Shown here piece after piece: positions 51,919 to 59,969 of a DNA stretch of 64,000 nt; position 1 is the first letter of the stretch; the number at the start of each line of letters is the position of its first letter. The DNA comes from Ensifer adhaerens (lineage in GTDB: Bacteria; Pseudomonadota; Alphaproteobacteria; Rhizobiales; Rhizobiaceae): contig NZ_LAZS01000005.1 of the NCBI RefSeq assembly GCF_002007205.1, positions 496,001-560,000 on the forward strand. Reading direction: 5' to 3'. The notes under the pieces were generated by a model. That model searched no databases, was not told the origin of the DNA, and saw only the letters and a list, made by a program, of their open reading frames with translations. The position numbers were made by a program, and so were the translations under genes.

Positions 51919-52356
51919 TAAAAAATCAAGCTTCACTTCGATGGCAAGCGGCTGAACGCCACCGAGAACGGCCGCTACGCCGGCGGCTGGGATGGCGTAA
52001 GCGGCAGGCCCGGCTCACAAGTACCGCAATTTCAGAAGTTCACCGATACGGGTCCCATTCCCGAAGGGGTCTATGATGTCGATCAGCTTCAGTATCCGCC
52101 GCCGGAAGGGAGCTGGGAACGCTTAAAGGGGAAATTTCGATATGGGACGTGGGGAGGATTGGAGGACACGTGGGGAAATGCGAGAGCGCTTCTAAACACA
52201 AAGTCTACAACTCATCCGGAGGCGGCGCACCGGAGTCGATTTTCCATTCACGGCGGCGCGCTGCATCGATCTGACGAATGGAATGGACAGTTTCGCAGAT
52301 TTTTACCGAAACACCGGGTGGTCGGCCGAACTGAATGTATCCTACCCCGAGTATGA
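51919..52356 (+). CDS. Cargo effector, Tlde1/DUF2778-like wall hydrolase, start codon unclear
   Basis: About 145 residues open from 51922 to the stop at 52356. LHFDGKRLNATENGRYAGGW, TDTGPIPEGVYDVD and HRSRFSIHGGALHRSDEW follow the Tlde1 (L,D-transpeptidase-like T6SS amidase) order, though the catalytic cysteine motif is not clear. A GAGGAAC ribosome site is followed by ATAAAAAATC where ATGAAAATC would be expected, so the start may be lost by mutation. Otherwise it would use a rare start codon. Confidence 0.55.
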
Positions 52357-52498
52357 TCCAGCTGATTTCACGATCGAAGCGCTTGAGCGAAAATATGGCC
52401 CCGCGACGACGCCCGAAGCGGACAACCGTTGGGAACCGGAGGGCGCTCGAAACCGGCGTAGCTTTTCGTTGAGGGATGCCCTTCGGATTTTCGAATGA
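52283..52498 (+). CDS. Small acidic ORF overlapping the Tlde1-like gene
   Basis: 71 residues (MDSFADFYRNTGWSAELNVS... YDPADFTIEALERKYGP), overlapping the previous frame by 74 bases. Either a small accessory gene or the true C-terminal part of the Tlde1-like protein after a frameshift (its opening continues the sense of NGQFRRFL). No family recognised. Confidence 0.4.
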   Translation: MDSFADFYRNTGWSAELNVSYPEYDPADFTIEALERKYGPATTPEADNRWEPEGARNRRSFSLRDALRIFE

Positions 52499-52650
52499 CG
52501 GCTGGCGCGACTTGCGGTTGTTCATGAAATGTTCTACGAGTGGGGCGGGTATTTCATATTTTGCGAAAGCGCAGGCGGCATTGTTGAGGCGTTCAGGAAA
52601 CGCAGCCTGGATTGTCGCCAAGGGCGTTTGGCGTCGATGGGAGGATAACT

Positions 52651-53262
52651 TTGTCTCGAGTGATGGTGCCAGTTTTGGTTGCGCTGTGGTTCGCGGCTTT
52701 TGCGTCACCGGCCGCCGCTGGGGCAGAGCGAACAGTTGAAGCCTTGTTTGCCTGCGACGGCACCTTCTTCCAAGTGTTGAGCCGCGAGCGGGCGGCCTTT
52801 CGTTCTCAGGAAGTCAGGACCTTCTTTTTCGAGCATCAGCGCATCGACATTGTAAAATTTGATCCATCGGTGGAGGTTCTTGGTCTCCGTCTCACTGGCT
52901 ATCGGCAGGCGGTAGGACTGGACTATGGCCTTCAACCGTCCTCTTTTACGTGGGGCTTTCAGGTTGATGAAACGCCAGTGGAGGCTGCCCGCGCCCTTTT
53001 GAAATACTTCCCCGGTGAGAAGCCTTTCCACGGAACCGTTGACATGCTGCAGGCGACACGGGGTTATCCGGGGCGACCGGGAAAACTCTTCGCGCTTTCC
53101 AAGGCGAGACTGGCCGGGGAAGCCGGTGCCAATCTGGAATGTCACGTGGGACGAAATGACCTTGGCGACGTCGGGCCCTTGCCTGATGTCGAAGATCTGT
53201 TCTTCGAGACTTGGGACAGCGAGAGCCGATGGCTAGCTTGGATCTTTGGTTGGCTGGATTGA
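52651..53262 (+). CDS. Secreted immunity-like protein, one-domain form
   Basis: 203 residues from a TTG at 52651 with GGAGG six bases upstream. The Sec signal peptide (to about 26) is followed by one copy of a domain marked VEALFACDGTFFQVLSRERAAF, LRLTGYRQAVGLDYG and SFTWGFQVDETPVEAARAL. The same domain recurs once at 57248 and three times at 55090. Periplasmic location suits neutralising a wall hydrolase. Confidence 0.68.
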   Translation: MSRVMVPVLVALWFAAFASPAAAGAERTVEALFACDGTFFQVLSRERAAFRSQEVRTFFFEHQRIDIVKFDPSVEVLGLRLTGYRQAVGLDYGLQPSSFTWGFQVDETPVEAARALLKYFPGEKPFHGTVDMLQATRGYPGRPGKLFALSKARLAGEAGANLECHVGRNDLGDVGPLPDVEDLFFETWDSESRWLAWIFGWLD

Positions 53263-53402
53263 GCACGCTGTGAGCAAAGGTCCGAATGGCTCGGTTCCTG
53301 GTTCGACTGGTTGCGTTGACCTCACTAATCAGATGGACCGTTTCGCGGACTTTCTCAAAAAAACCTCGCCCAGAGGAGGGATCTAACCAGCTCGGCTAAG
53401 TT

Positions 53403-53588
53403 GCGAACAGACGCACCGGCGCGACACACGTTGATGGTATGGGCTGGAGGTTGGATCTGACAACAGAGGAAAAGGGCAATGTCTCGTCGCCCAACTTCAA
53501 AGTAGCGGAAAGACTGCTGACTTGCTCTACGCCGGTCAGCGGAGCAATGCCGGGGCCTGACAAGCTTTTTCTGACGTCGGAACAGTAG
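53403..53588 (+). pseudogene. Remnant of a secreted immunity gene (C-terminal end only)
   Basis: In frame, RRTGATHVDGMGWRLDLTTE ... LLTCSTPVSGAMPGPDKLFL aligns with the end of the three-domain protein (GRTGSVRVSGKGWLLDLKTD ... GCTTPLASGMEPPKSGDLFL). There is no start. It directly precedes the capsid 3' copy, so an older effector/immunity unit once stood here. Confidence 0.75.
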
Positions 53589-53611
53589 GACCGGATCCAG
53601 TGTCCTATACC

Positions 53612-53831
53612 CGAAGAGGGTGCAGGCCGGAACGGCCAGGCTCACGCCTTCTTCCTCGACACCGACATGCTCTCCTTCCTCTGGCTGCGCAACATCCAGG
53701 AAGACAAGGCCGTGGCCAAGACCGGCGACGCCGACAAGGGCGTGATCATCGGCGAGGGCACGCTGAAGGTGCACAACGAAAAGGGTCTCGGCGTTGCGGC
53801 CGACCTCTTCGGTCTGAGCGCGGCGAGCTGA
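53612..53831 (+). repeat. Duplicated 3' end of the major capsid gene
   Basis: Matches 51560-51781 (FFLDTDMLSFLWLRNIQEDK through LGVAADLFGLSAAS and stop), nearly identical apart from its first 30 bases. A perfect AGCGGCT/AGCCGCT hairpin follows at 53886-53905. It is the left flank of the lysozyme-like cargo unit. Confidence 0.92.
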
Positions 53832-53984
53832 GCGGGCTAATCCTCGCTCACGCATTGAAACCTGACAGCAGATTTGGCGGCTTGAGCGGCTTCAAGGAGC
53901 CGCTCTCGCTCGTCGGCGGTACGCGTGACAACGCTTGCAAGTAACGGCACGCGCAAAACGAAACCTACCCATGAGAGGTGCAAT

Positions 53985-54800
53985 TTGGTCAAGCAAGACA
54001 AACCGCTGAATTCGATGGGACTACCCGTTAGAATTCAATCCGTTCGGGAGGCGATCAAGTATTTTGACGAGAACCCGGCGTTGATGAGCAGCGCGCCCAT
54101 TGCAGGTGCGAAGGCACTGCGAGGCGAGGGGGCGCAATTCCGGCACCCGCCGCCGAGCGAACTCATGGGCGGAGATCTTCGCAAGGCGCCGATGCCCTTT
54201 CGCGGTGCGTTGACGGATACTACCCGGTTCAGCAAGGAACCCCAAATGTCAACGGACCGCCTCAAAGCGACTACGCCGCATGACAAGCTCTCGGACAACA
54301 TTGCGTTGCGTCTGAAGCGGGATCTGCAGAGGGACCTGATGATGACCGAACAGGATGCCGCCGCCTTCGTCGGAAACTTCGATCATGAGAGCGGTGGCTT
54401 TGGTCGGACTTTCGGCAACCTGTGGCAAAATGGGCGAGTGAACGGAAACGCCTACGGCTATCCGCAGTGGGACGATCGCAGGGAGGCCTTCTTTAAATGG
54501 GCAGACGACCGTGGATTGCCGCATGAGTCCTACGAAGCGAATTACGGCTTCATAAAGCACGAACTTCTCAGCGGCGAGCAGGGGGTGCGGGAGCCACTGT
54601 CGATTGCCAAGGATATCGACAACGCCACCTACGTCGTCGCCGACAAGTACGAGCGTCCAAACCCAGCCAAGATGAAGCTTGGTGAGCGTCACGCGTTAGC
54701 GCGGCGAGCGCTGCAGCTTCCGGATTACTCTGTCGAGACACCCGTTCCCCCTGCCAATCCAATGCGCAATCCCATCTCAGATCCACCCTGGCGGCGCTAG
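53985..54800 (+). CDS. Cargo effector with phage tail lysozyme-like domain
   Basis: 271 residues from a TTG at 53985 with GAGAGGTG upstream. The N-terminal 110 residues are linker-like (RIQSVREAIKYFDENPALMS ...). From about 120, MMTEQDAAAFVGNFDHESGG, YGYPQWDDRREAFFKWADD and YGFIKHELLSGEQG reproduce the phage tail-lysozyme (lysozyme-like) domain with catalytic glutamate in HESGG. The protein ends PPWRR. It cuts glycan strands; the next gene is a secreted three-domain partner. Confidence 0.75.
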   Translation: MVKQDKPLNSMGLPVRIQSVREAIKYFDENPALMSSAPIAGAKALRGEGAQFRHPPPSELMGGDLRKAPMPFRGALTDTTRFSKEPQMSTDRLKATTPHDKLSDNIALRLKRDLQRDLMMTEQDAAAFVGNFDHESGGFGRTFGNLWQNGRVNGNAYGYPQWDDRREAFFKWADDRGLPHESYEANYGFIKHELLSGEQGVREPLSIAKDIDNATYVVADKYERPNPAKMKLGERHALARRALQLPDYSVETPVPPANPMRNPISDPPWRR

Positions 54801-55089
54801 GCGGCATCAAGGGTGTGGCAGTGGCCGAAGGATGGTCGTGTCACAGTTCACACGATTGCCATTGCCGAGTTCGTCAAGGCGGCAACTGTGGTTGGTTGTG
54901 CCGGGTAAAAGATACGATTTCTTCTCAACAACGCCTTGTGTTTGTTCCCTTAACGTTCTACAAGTTTTGCGAGTGAACAACGGGGTGAACGTACCGGTCG
55001 AATTCGTCGGTGCGCTGAGTATCGGCCCCCGCATGCATTCTCAGTTTCCCATTCATTAGAGAGCGTCCGGCGTTGGCGTTGGAGGGATC
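54801..55089. other. Intergenic before the three-domain immunity gene
   Basis: About 290 bases, A+T-richer in the middle, without a convincing gene. A separate promoter for the downstream secreted protein could lie here, which would allow its expression in the lysogen. Confidence 0.35.
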
Positions 55090-56739
55090 GTGTTCAGGTG
55101 GTGCGTGTCGGCCCTGGCGGCCTTGTTTGTCTTGAGTTCGGCGATCCCAGCGGCATCTTCGCAAGCGTCATCCGCTAGTGCAAAGCAGGTGTTTGGCGCG
55201 TTCCTCGCCTGCAAGGCGGACATCTTTTCTCTTCTCGCAAGTGACAGGGCGGATTTTGGCGCAGCAGTGGTCGGGCCCTACGATTCGGACGGTTCGGACG
55301 GGGTCACAGGGGAAACGATCGAGTTCGCGGCGCCGGTCGACGTCGGTGGCCTGCCGCTCACCGGCTATGTCCAGTTTGAGGCCGTCGGCATTGCTGTTCC
55401 GCACTTCGCATGGGGTTTTGAGGTCGAACGGCGCGTATCTGACGTCGCCAAGGCGATCGAGGGAATGCTTCCCGGTGCCAGGTTCGTGGCCCAGGATGGT
55501 GGTGCGCTCGAGCTGAAGCTCGACGCGCAATTGGTTCCACAGGGCGACGCATCGGTTGCGCCGGAGGACAGTTACAGAAAAATCGTCGTTCACCAGGCGA
55601 GCAGCCCTTCACGATCCCTCGTAATGTGTGACGCGTCAAAGGATCGAATGGCGGAATTGACGACCGATGAGGAGACTGGCAGGAAGCGCCTCCCGGCTGC
55701 AGAGGATCTGTTTCCGTCGGTGAGGCGGCCAGCCGTCAAGACCAACCACGTTCTTGACGCGTTCGTCGCCTGCAAACCCTCTTTCTTCGAGGTGTTGAAG
55801 GCTGAAAGACGCATCTTTCCGCGGGTTCGGATCGAGCCTTGGGAGAGCCCGGACAACGCGCCTCACATTCCCGAAGCCGAGAACACCTACAACGAAACTG
55901 TGACATTCGAACACCCGGTCGAGATTGGTGGCCTCCGCATCGTCCGGTTCTTTCAACGAAAGACGGTTCAGTCTGGTGAACCGACGCGCTTTGCCTGGGC
56001 CTTTCAGGTCGCTCAGACGCCCGATGTAGCCGCTCGTGCTATCGCGGCCCAGTACGGTGTGCGATTTACGTATTACTGGAGTTTGGTTGAGAAGGATGCC
56101 GGTGCCACACCGGTTTCGCAGTACCTTACGCTCGGTTCCTACTTTGACCCCGATGAGCAGGCGATGGTGACCTGCGCACCCGACGAAGCCGAGACGAGGG
56201 ACTTTCGCCTGCCGGAAGGAGCCGAGACTTTCGGCTGGGCCCAACTTGGGCCGCCACCGGTGGGCCGTGGCAACCGGTTGATCAATGCCTTGCTGCAATG
56301 CCGGGCGGATTTCTTCGAGGCCCTGGGCGAGGAAAAAAATGCCTTCGGCAAGGTGGCGTTCAAGGAGGCCGCCGGCCCATACCGCAAGGATGGAGACGCA
56401 GAGCGCGCGCCAATGCGTGTGGCGTTCGAAAAGCCGGTCTATGCCTCGGGCTTCACGCTGACCGGATACATTCAGCGGCGTGTCAATATTGCAGGCGAGA
56501 TCAAACTGAGATGGGGTTTTCAAACGCCGGTCAATGCGAGCAGAATCGAAAGCACTGCCGAGGGGCGCACAGGAAGCGTTCGTGTGTCCGGCAAGGGGTG
56601 GTTACTCGACTTGAAGACCGACGAAACCGGCTACACACCATCTCCGGATCTCGAGTTTGACGAGGGATTCTTGGGCTGCACGACGCCGCTCGCATCAGGC
56701 ATGGAACCGCCGAAATCCGGCGACCTCTTTCTGAAATAA
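55090..56739 (+). CDS. Secreted immunity-like protein, three-domain form
   Basis: 549 residues from a GTG with GGAGGG upstream. A Sec signal peptide (1-26) leads into three tandem copies of one domain, starting VFGAFLACKADIFSLLASDR, VLDAFVACKPSFFEVLKAER and LINALLQCRADFFEALGEEK. Each holds a G-x-x-x-x-G-Y/F strand and a W-G/A-F-Q/E-V/T motif and ends with a cysteine-containing C-T/A segment. It is placed after the lysozyme-like effector. Tandem copies could bind several related wall hydrolases. Confidence 0.7.
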   Translation: MFRWCVSALAALFVLSSAIPAASSQASSASAKQVFGAFLACKADIFSLLASDRADFGAAVVGPYDSDGSDGVTGETIEFAAPVDVGGLPLTGYVQFEAVGIAVPHFAWGFEVERRVSDVAKAIEGMLPGARFVAQDGGALELKLDAQLVPQGDASVAPEDSYRKIVVHQASSPSRSLVMCDASKDRMAELTTDEETGRKRLPAAEDLFPSVRRPAVKTNHVLDAFVACKPSFFEVLKAERRIFPRVRIEPWESPDNAPHIPEAENTYNETVTFEHPVEIGGLRIVRFFQRKTVQSGEPTRFAWAFQVAQTPDVAARAIAAQYGVRFTYYWSLVEKDAGATPVSQYLTLGSYFDPDEQAMVTCAPDEAETRDFRLPEGAETFGWAQLGPPPVGRGNRLINALLQCRADFFEALGEEKNAFGKVAFKEAAGPYRKDGDAERAPMRVAFEKPVYASGFTLTGYIQRRVNIAGEIKLRWGFQTPVNASRIESTAEGRTGSVRVSGKGWLLDLKTDETGYTPSPDLEFDEGFLGCTTPLASGMEPPKSGDLFLK

Positions 56740-56742
56740 GAC

Positions 56743-57142
56743 ACGGGGACACCAAGGATCATCTGCGGGACGAGTGGAACAACGATGTCGGCCGCCAGAT
56801 AGGACGCTACGCCGATGCACACGATCTCGGTGAGCAGGAAGTCCTCGAACTGGTCGATTATGCCCGACGCAACGCGACCTGATCCGCTCGATCAGCAACA
56901 TTGTGCCGGACCCGCGCCTCAAGACGTACTCGGAGGCGTCCGAGCAGCCGTCCTGGTCGGGCCCACCCCCGCGCAACTTGCCGCCTCTGGAGGCACTGCA
57001 CGAAAAGCGGGATCTGCAGCGGATGCAGGCTAATGCCGATGGCTGGCAGTCAAAACCTCCTCTGCCCGAAGAGGGTTTCTGGAGTGGGCTTATTCCCGGT
57101 AGCGGCACGCTGAAGCAGATGATGAAGTCATGGCGTGAATAA
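56743..57142 (+). pseudogene. Truncated cargo effector, frameshifted, with WRE tail
   Basis: The first frame gives HLRDEWNNDVGRQIGRYADA ... ELVDYARRNAT and stops at 56881. The next frame gives TYSEASEQPSWSGPPPRN ... GFWSGLIPGSGTLKQMMKSW plus RE. The first piece begins immediately after the preceding stop with no start codon, and the second ends with the FW-L-PG...WRE tail of A5. Remnant of an effector cut off at its N-terminus. Confidence 0.6.
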
Positions 57143-57247
57143 CGCACCGCATAAGCTGTGGAGACGGCTGGATTTCAACCTTGTGTTTGCTCTTGAAATG
57201 TTCTGGTGGGCTGATGTCTGGCTATGCTCTGCAAATGAGGAGGCGGT

Positions 57248-57952
57248 ATGAAGAAGTGGCTAAAGGGATTGGTCTATACGGTTGTCGCTCTCTTCGGGTT
57301 GTTCGTCGTGCTAGCCGGACTGGTGTTGGCGACAATCGATCCGTATTCGTTTGAAGAAATGAGCCGCGACGGAATCTGCGAGAGGAGCGGTAATGTAGCG
57401 CCGGAATGCGCGATGCCGCCGGAGAGCGCCGAGAAGGTGTTGGCTGCGTTGTTCTCTTGCGACGCCCAATTCTTCAAAACCCTCGACGAGGAGAAGGCTG
57501 TTTTCAAGAGGGCGAACATCGTGGCGCACCCATATAACCTTCTCGATACGGGCGAGCTGCGGACTTCCGTCGTCCCGTTCTCTGAGCCCGTCGAGGCGTA
57601 CGGACTTCACCTCACCGGTTACGCGCAACAGGCCGCGCCGGGAAAGAGCGACTACGCTTGGGGGTTTTATGCGTCGGAACAGCCTGACGAGGTCGGGCGC
57701 GCGCTGGAAACGGCCCGCAGCGACACGTTGGGAGCGAACCCACGTGCCGGCGCGTTCGCGATAACGGCATCCGACAGCCCCGATTTCCCCGGAACACGGC
57801 TTGGTTGCCGTGTTGCAGGCGCTTCCGGCGTTGAGGACTTGCCTTCGATTTACGACCTGTTCCTGTCTCGAGACATCAGTACGGCACTCTCCGACAAGTT
57901 CGATCTCTTCGTTGCGTCTGCGATGAAGAACGTCTCGGATTTTGGGCGATAG
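57248..57952 (+). CDS. Membrane-anchored immunity-like protein, one-domain form
   Basis: 234 residues with AGGAGG before the ATG. An N-terminal hydrophobic helix (about 9-30) is followed by one copy of the domain in 52651 and 55090: VLAALFSCDAQFFKTLDEEK, LHLTGYAQQAAPG, YAWGFYASEQPDEVGRAL and C-terminal LGCRVAGASGVEDLPSIYDL. It follows the truncated effector and would protect in the periplasm. Confidence 0.68.
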   Translation: MKKWLKGLVYTVVALFGLFVVLAGLVLATIDPYSFEEMSRDGICERSGNVAPECAMPPESAEKVLAALFSCDAQFFKTLDEEKAVFKRANIVAHPYNLLDTGELRTSVVPFSEPVEAYGLHLTGYAQQAAPGKSDYAWGFYASEQPDEVGRALETARSDTLGANPRAGAFAITASDSPDFPGTRLGCRVAGASGVEDLPSIYDLFLSRDISTALSDKFDLFVASAMKNVSDFGR

Positions 57953-58235
57953 AAGGCGCCTGTCGACGATCGTCGAGGCATGCGTGGTCATGTCGTCACC
58001 TTCGCCGTAGTTGTTCAGATCAGTTTTGGCGACCTGCTGCGCGGGGCGGCGGCAATGTTGCGTCGGCACCGGGGGGCAGGACCTCCCAGCTGGCCGGCGG
58101 TATCTGGTTGCTGCCCGTGCATCTGAGCACGTCAGGGCCCGGCGGGGGCGCTGCCAATATTGATGGATGACACCAGACCCCCGATGCGGGTGCCTGACCC
58201 GCGCCCGATCCTCTTCCTTTAGAACAACCCTTGCC
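57953..58235. other. Gap between cargo and adaptor genes, no gene seen
   Basis: About 280 bases. Contains a short palindrome (CGTCGACGATCGTCGA-type, near 57961-57977) and G-rich runs. No coding frame or structural-gene remnant is convincing. Confidence 0.35.
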
Positions 58236-58263
58236 AAGGCGGCTCTCCGGAGCCGCCTTTTTT
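58236..58263 (+). terminator. Strong rho-independent terminator
   Basis: AAGGCGGCTC and GAGCCGCCTT form a perfect stem over a 4-base loop, followed by TTTT. It ends the capsid/cargo transcription just before the adaptor genes and is probably the phage's original post-capsid terminator. Confidence 0.9.
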
Positions 58264-58276
58264 CATGGAGATTTTT

Positions 58277-58444
58277 ATGTCCGAAGCAAAGAAACCCGTT
58301 CCGGTCCGTCTCGTCTACGACGTCTGGTTCCAGGAAGGGGAACGCACGGCCGCCGGTGCGATCGTATGCGTGAGCCTGGAGGAAGCTAAGGCGTTGATCG
58401 CCGCTGGCAAGGCCGAGCGGGCCGACCCGCTGCCGGGGGAGTGA
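58277..58444 (+). CDS. Small phage protein before the adaptors
   Basis: 55 residues (MSEAKKPVPVRLVYDVWFQE... AIVCVSLEEAKALIAAGKAE) with a GGAG site. Compact alpha/beta peptide like the short genes found between capsid and adaptor genes in SU10-like phages. Ends 3 bases before the next start. Confidence 0.7.
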   Translation: MSEAKKPVPVRLVYDVWFQEGERTAAGAIVCVSLEEAKALIAAGKAERADPLPGE

Positions 58445-58447
58445 GCC

Positions 58448-58771
58448 ATGGTGATCCGCGACGGCGCCTGGACGCTCTACGATCATGACCGGATGACGGG
58501 TCGCTCGGTCTGGCACCATTTCGACGGGGAGAAGGACGTCTACCGCGTCGATTATCCCGTCGACAATCTCTTGAGCGAGAACCGGGATGTGCGCAACAGC
58601 GCCGAAAGGGCCTGGCGGGGCGACTGGCATCGCGTCGCCTCGGTTCCGCTTAACGTCGCGCATGGCTCGGGCCTGGTGAAGGCCCATTCCGAAGGCGACG
58701 ACCGCTTCGTCAAACAGTTTCTCAACGACAGCGACAACCGCGCCTGGCGCACCAAGGAGGGCTGGCTATGA
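58448..58771 (+). CDS. Phage head-tail region hypothetical protein
   Basis: 107 residues, rich in W, D and R (IRDGAWTLYDHDRMTGRSVW, DYPVDNLLSENRDVRN, WRTKEGWL). Overlaps the next gene by 4 bases. Position and composition suggest a minor head or connector protein; unknown. Confidence 0.7.
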   Translation: MVIRDGAWTLYDHDRMTGRSVWHHFDGEKDVYRVDYPVDNLLSENRDVRNSAERAWRGDWHRVASVPLNVAHGSGLVKAHSEGDDRFVKQFLNDSDNRAWRTKEGWL

Positions 58772-59370
58772 GCAGCATCGCTGACTACGCCGCGTTGCTT
58801 GTCGATGCGGGCGAATATAGCGGGCGCAACGATATCGCCCATCTCTTTCCCCGATTTCTCGGCCTTGCGGAGCTCAAATTCAACCGGATGCTGCGCGTCG
58901 GAGACATGGAGACGACGGCGGCGATCGCCGTCGTTGATGGCGACGCGCCACTGCCGGCGGATTATGTCGAGGCGCGGCAGGTGTTGAGCGCAAGCGGCCG
59001 ACCGATCCGCGCCATGCCATTGCAGCAGCTTGCCGAAAGCGGCCCTGCCAGCGTCGGTTGTCCGCTCGGCTATGCGGTGGTCGGCAACCGGATCAAGGTT
59101 TTTCCGGCCGGCAGCTATGGCTTGACCATGACCTATTACGCCCGGATCCCACCGCTTTCGACCGCAAGCCCGACGAACTGGCTGCTTGAGAAGGCACCGG
59201 ATGTCTATCTCTACGGCCTGGTCGAGGAGATCGCCATCTGGGAGCGCGACGCCGGCAAGGCCGGGGCTGCGCAACAACTGAAGATGACGGCGCTTGCAGG
59301 ACTCGGCGTCGCCGACGAACGCGCCCGCTGGGGCGATGCCCAAATGAGCGTCGGAGGCGTGACCCCATGA
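58768..59370 (+). CDS. Head-tail adaptor protein (SU10-type)
   Basis: 200 residues. Helical opening (YSGRNDIAHLFPRFLGLAEL, KFNRMLRVGDME) then AIAVVDGDAPLPADYVEARQ and a beta-strand core with VYLYGLVEEIAIWERDAGKA. This is the pattern of adaptors that bind below the portal. ATGA overlaps on both sides. Confidence 0.83.
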   Translation: MSSIADYAALLVDAGEYSGRNDIAHLFPRFLGLAELKFNRMLRVGDMETTAAIAVVDGDAPLPADYVEARQVLSASGRPIRAMPLQQLAESGPASVGCPLGYAVVGNRIKVFPAGSYGLTMTYYARIPPLSTASPTNWLLEKAPDVYLYGLVEEIAIWERDAGKAGAAQQLKMTALAGLGVADERARWGDAQMSVGGVTP

Positions 59371-59969
59371 CTTTGCTTTCCGCAATCAACGAGGTCTGCG
59401 ACATCGTCGCGCTCGATCGTTTCGACAGCATCTATGGCTCCAACGACCCGAATGCACAGACAATGGTTGCGCTGGCGCAGGAGAGCGGCGAGGAGATTTC
59501 CCGTCGTGGCGACTGGCGGCGCCTGCTGAAGCAGCAGGTGGCCATAGTTTCGCCGACGGGCTTGCCGGCGGACTATCAGCGACTGACGCCGGGTGGCGCC
59601 GTCCGATCCGCATCCGGCGTGTGCTTCCGGCCGATCACCAACAGTTCGCAATGGGCCGTCGTCACAAGAACAGGGTCTGCGCAGCCGTTTTTCTTCCTTC
59701 GTGACAACCAATTGCTGTTTTCACCGGCACCGGCAGGCGTGGGGGCGATCATCGACTACGTTTCCAAGAACTGGGTGCTTGGCGATCCCCATGAGGAACG
59801 CGACACGCTGAAGGCAGATGACGACCGGACGCTGTTTCCGGAGCGCCTGCTCGCCAAGGGTATTCTCTGGCGATGGAAGCGGCAGAAGGGGCTGCCCTTT
59901 GACGATAGCCTCGCCGAATTCGAAGCCGATCTTCTGCAGGAGATCAACGCCGACCGGGGGGCCTCATGA
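59367..59969 (+). CDS. Second adaptor-like head-tail protein
   Basis: 200 residues. DPNAQTMVALAQESGEEISR, RGDWRRLLKQQVAI, PADYQRLTPGGAVRS and LFPERLLAKGILWRWKRQKG match the second-layer adaptor proteins of podophages and SU10-like phages. It sits between adaptor 1 and the nozzle with ATGA-type overlaps. Confidence 0.8.
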   Translation: MTLLSAINEVCDIVALDRFDSIYGSNDPNAQTMVALAQESGEEISRRGDWRRLLKQQVAIVSPTGLPADYQRLTPGGAVRSASGVCFRPITNSSQWAVVTRTGSAQPFFFLRDNQLLFSPAPAGVGAIIDYVSKNWVLGDPHEERDTLKADDDRTLFPERLLAKGILWRWKRQKGLPFDDSLAEFEADLLQEINADRGAS

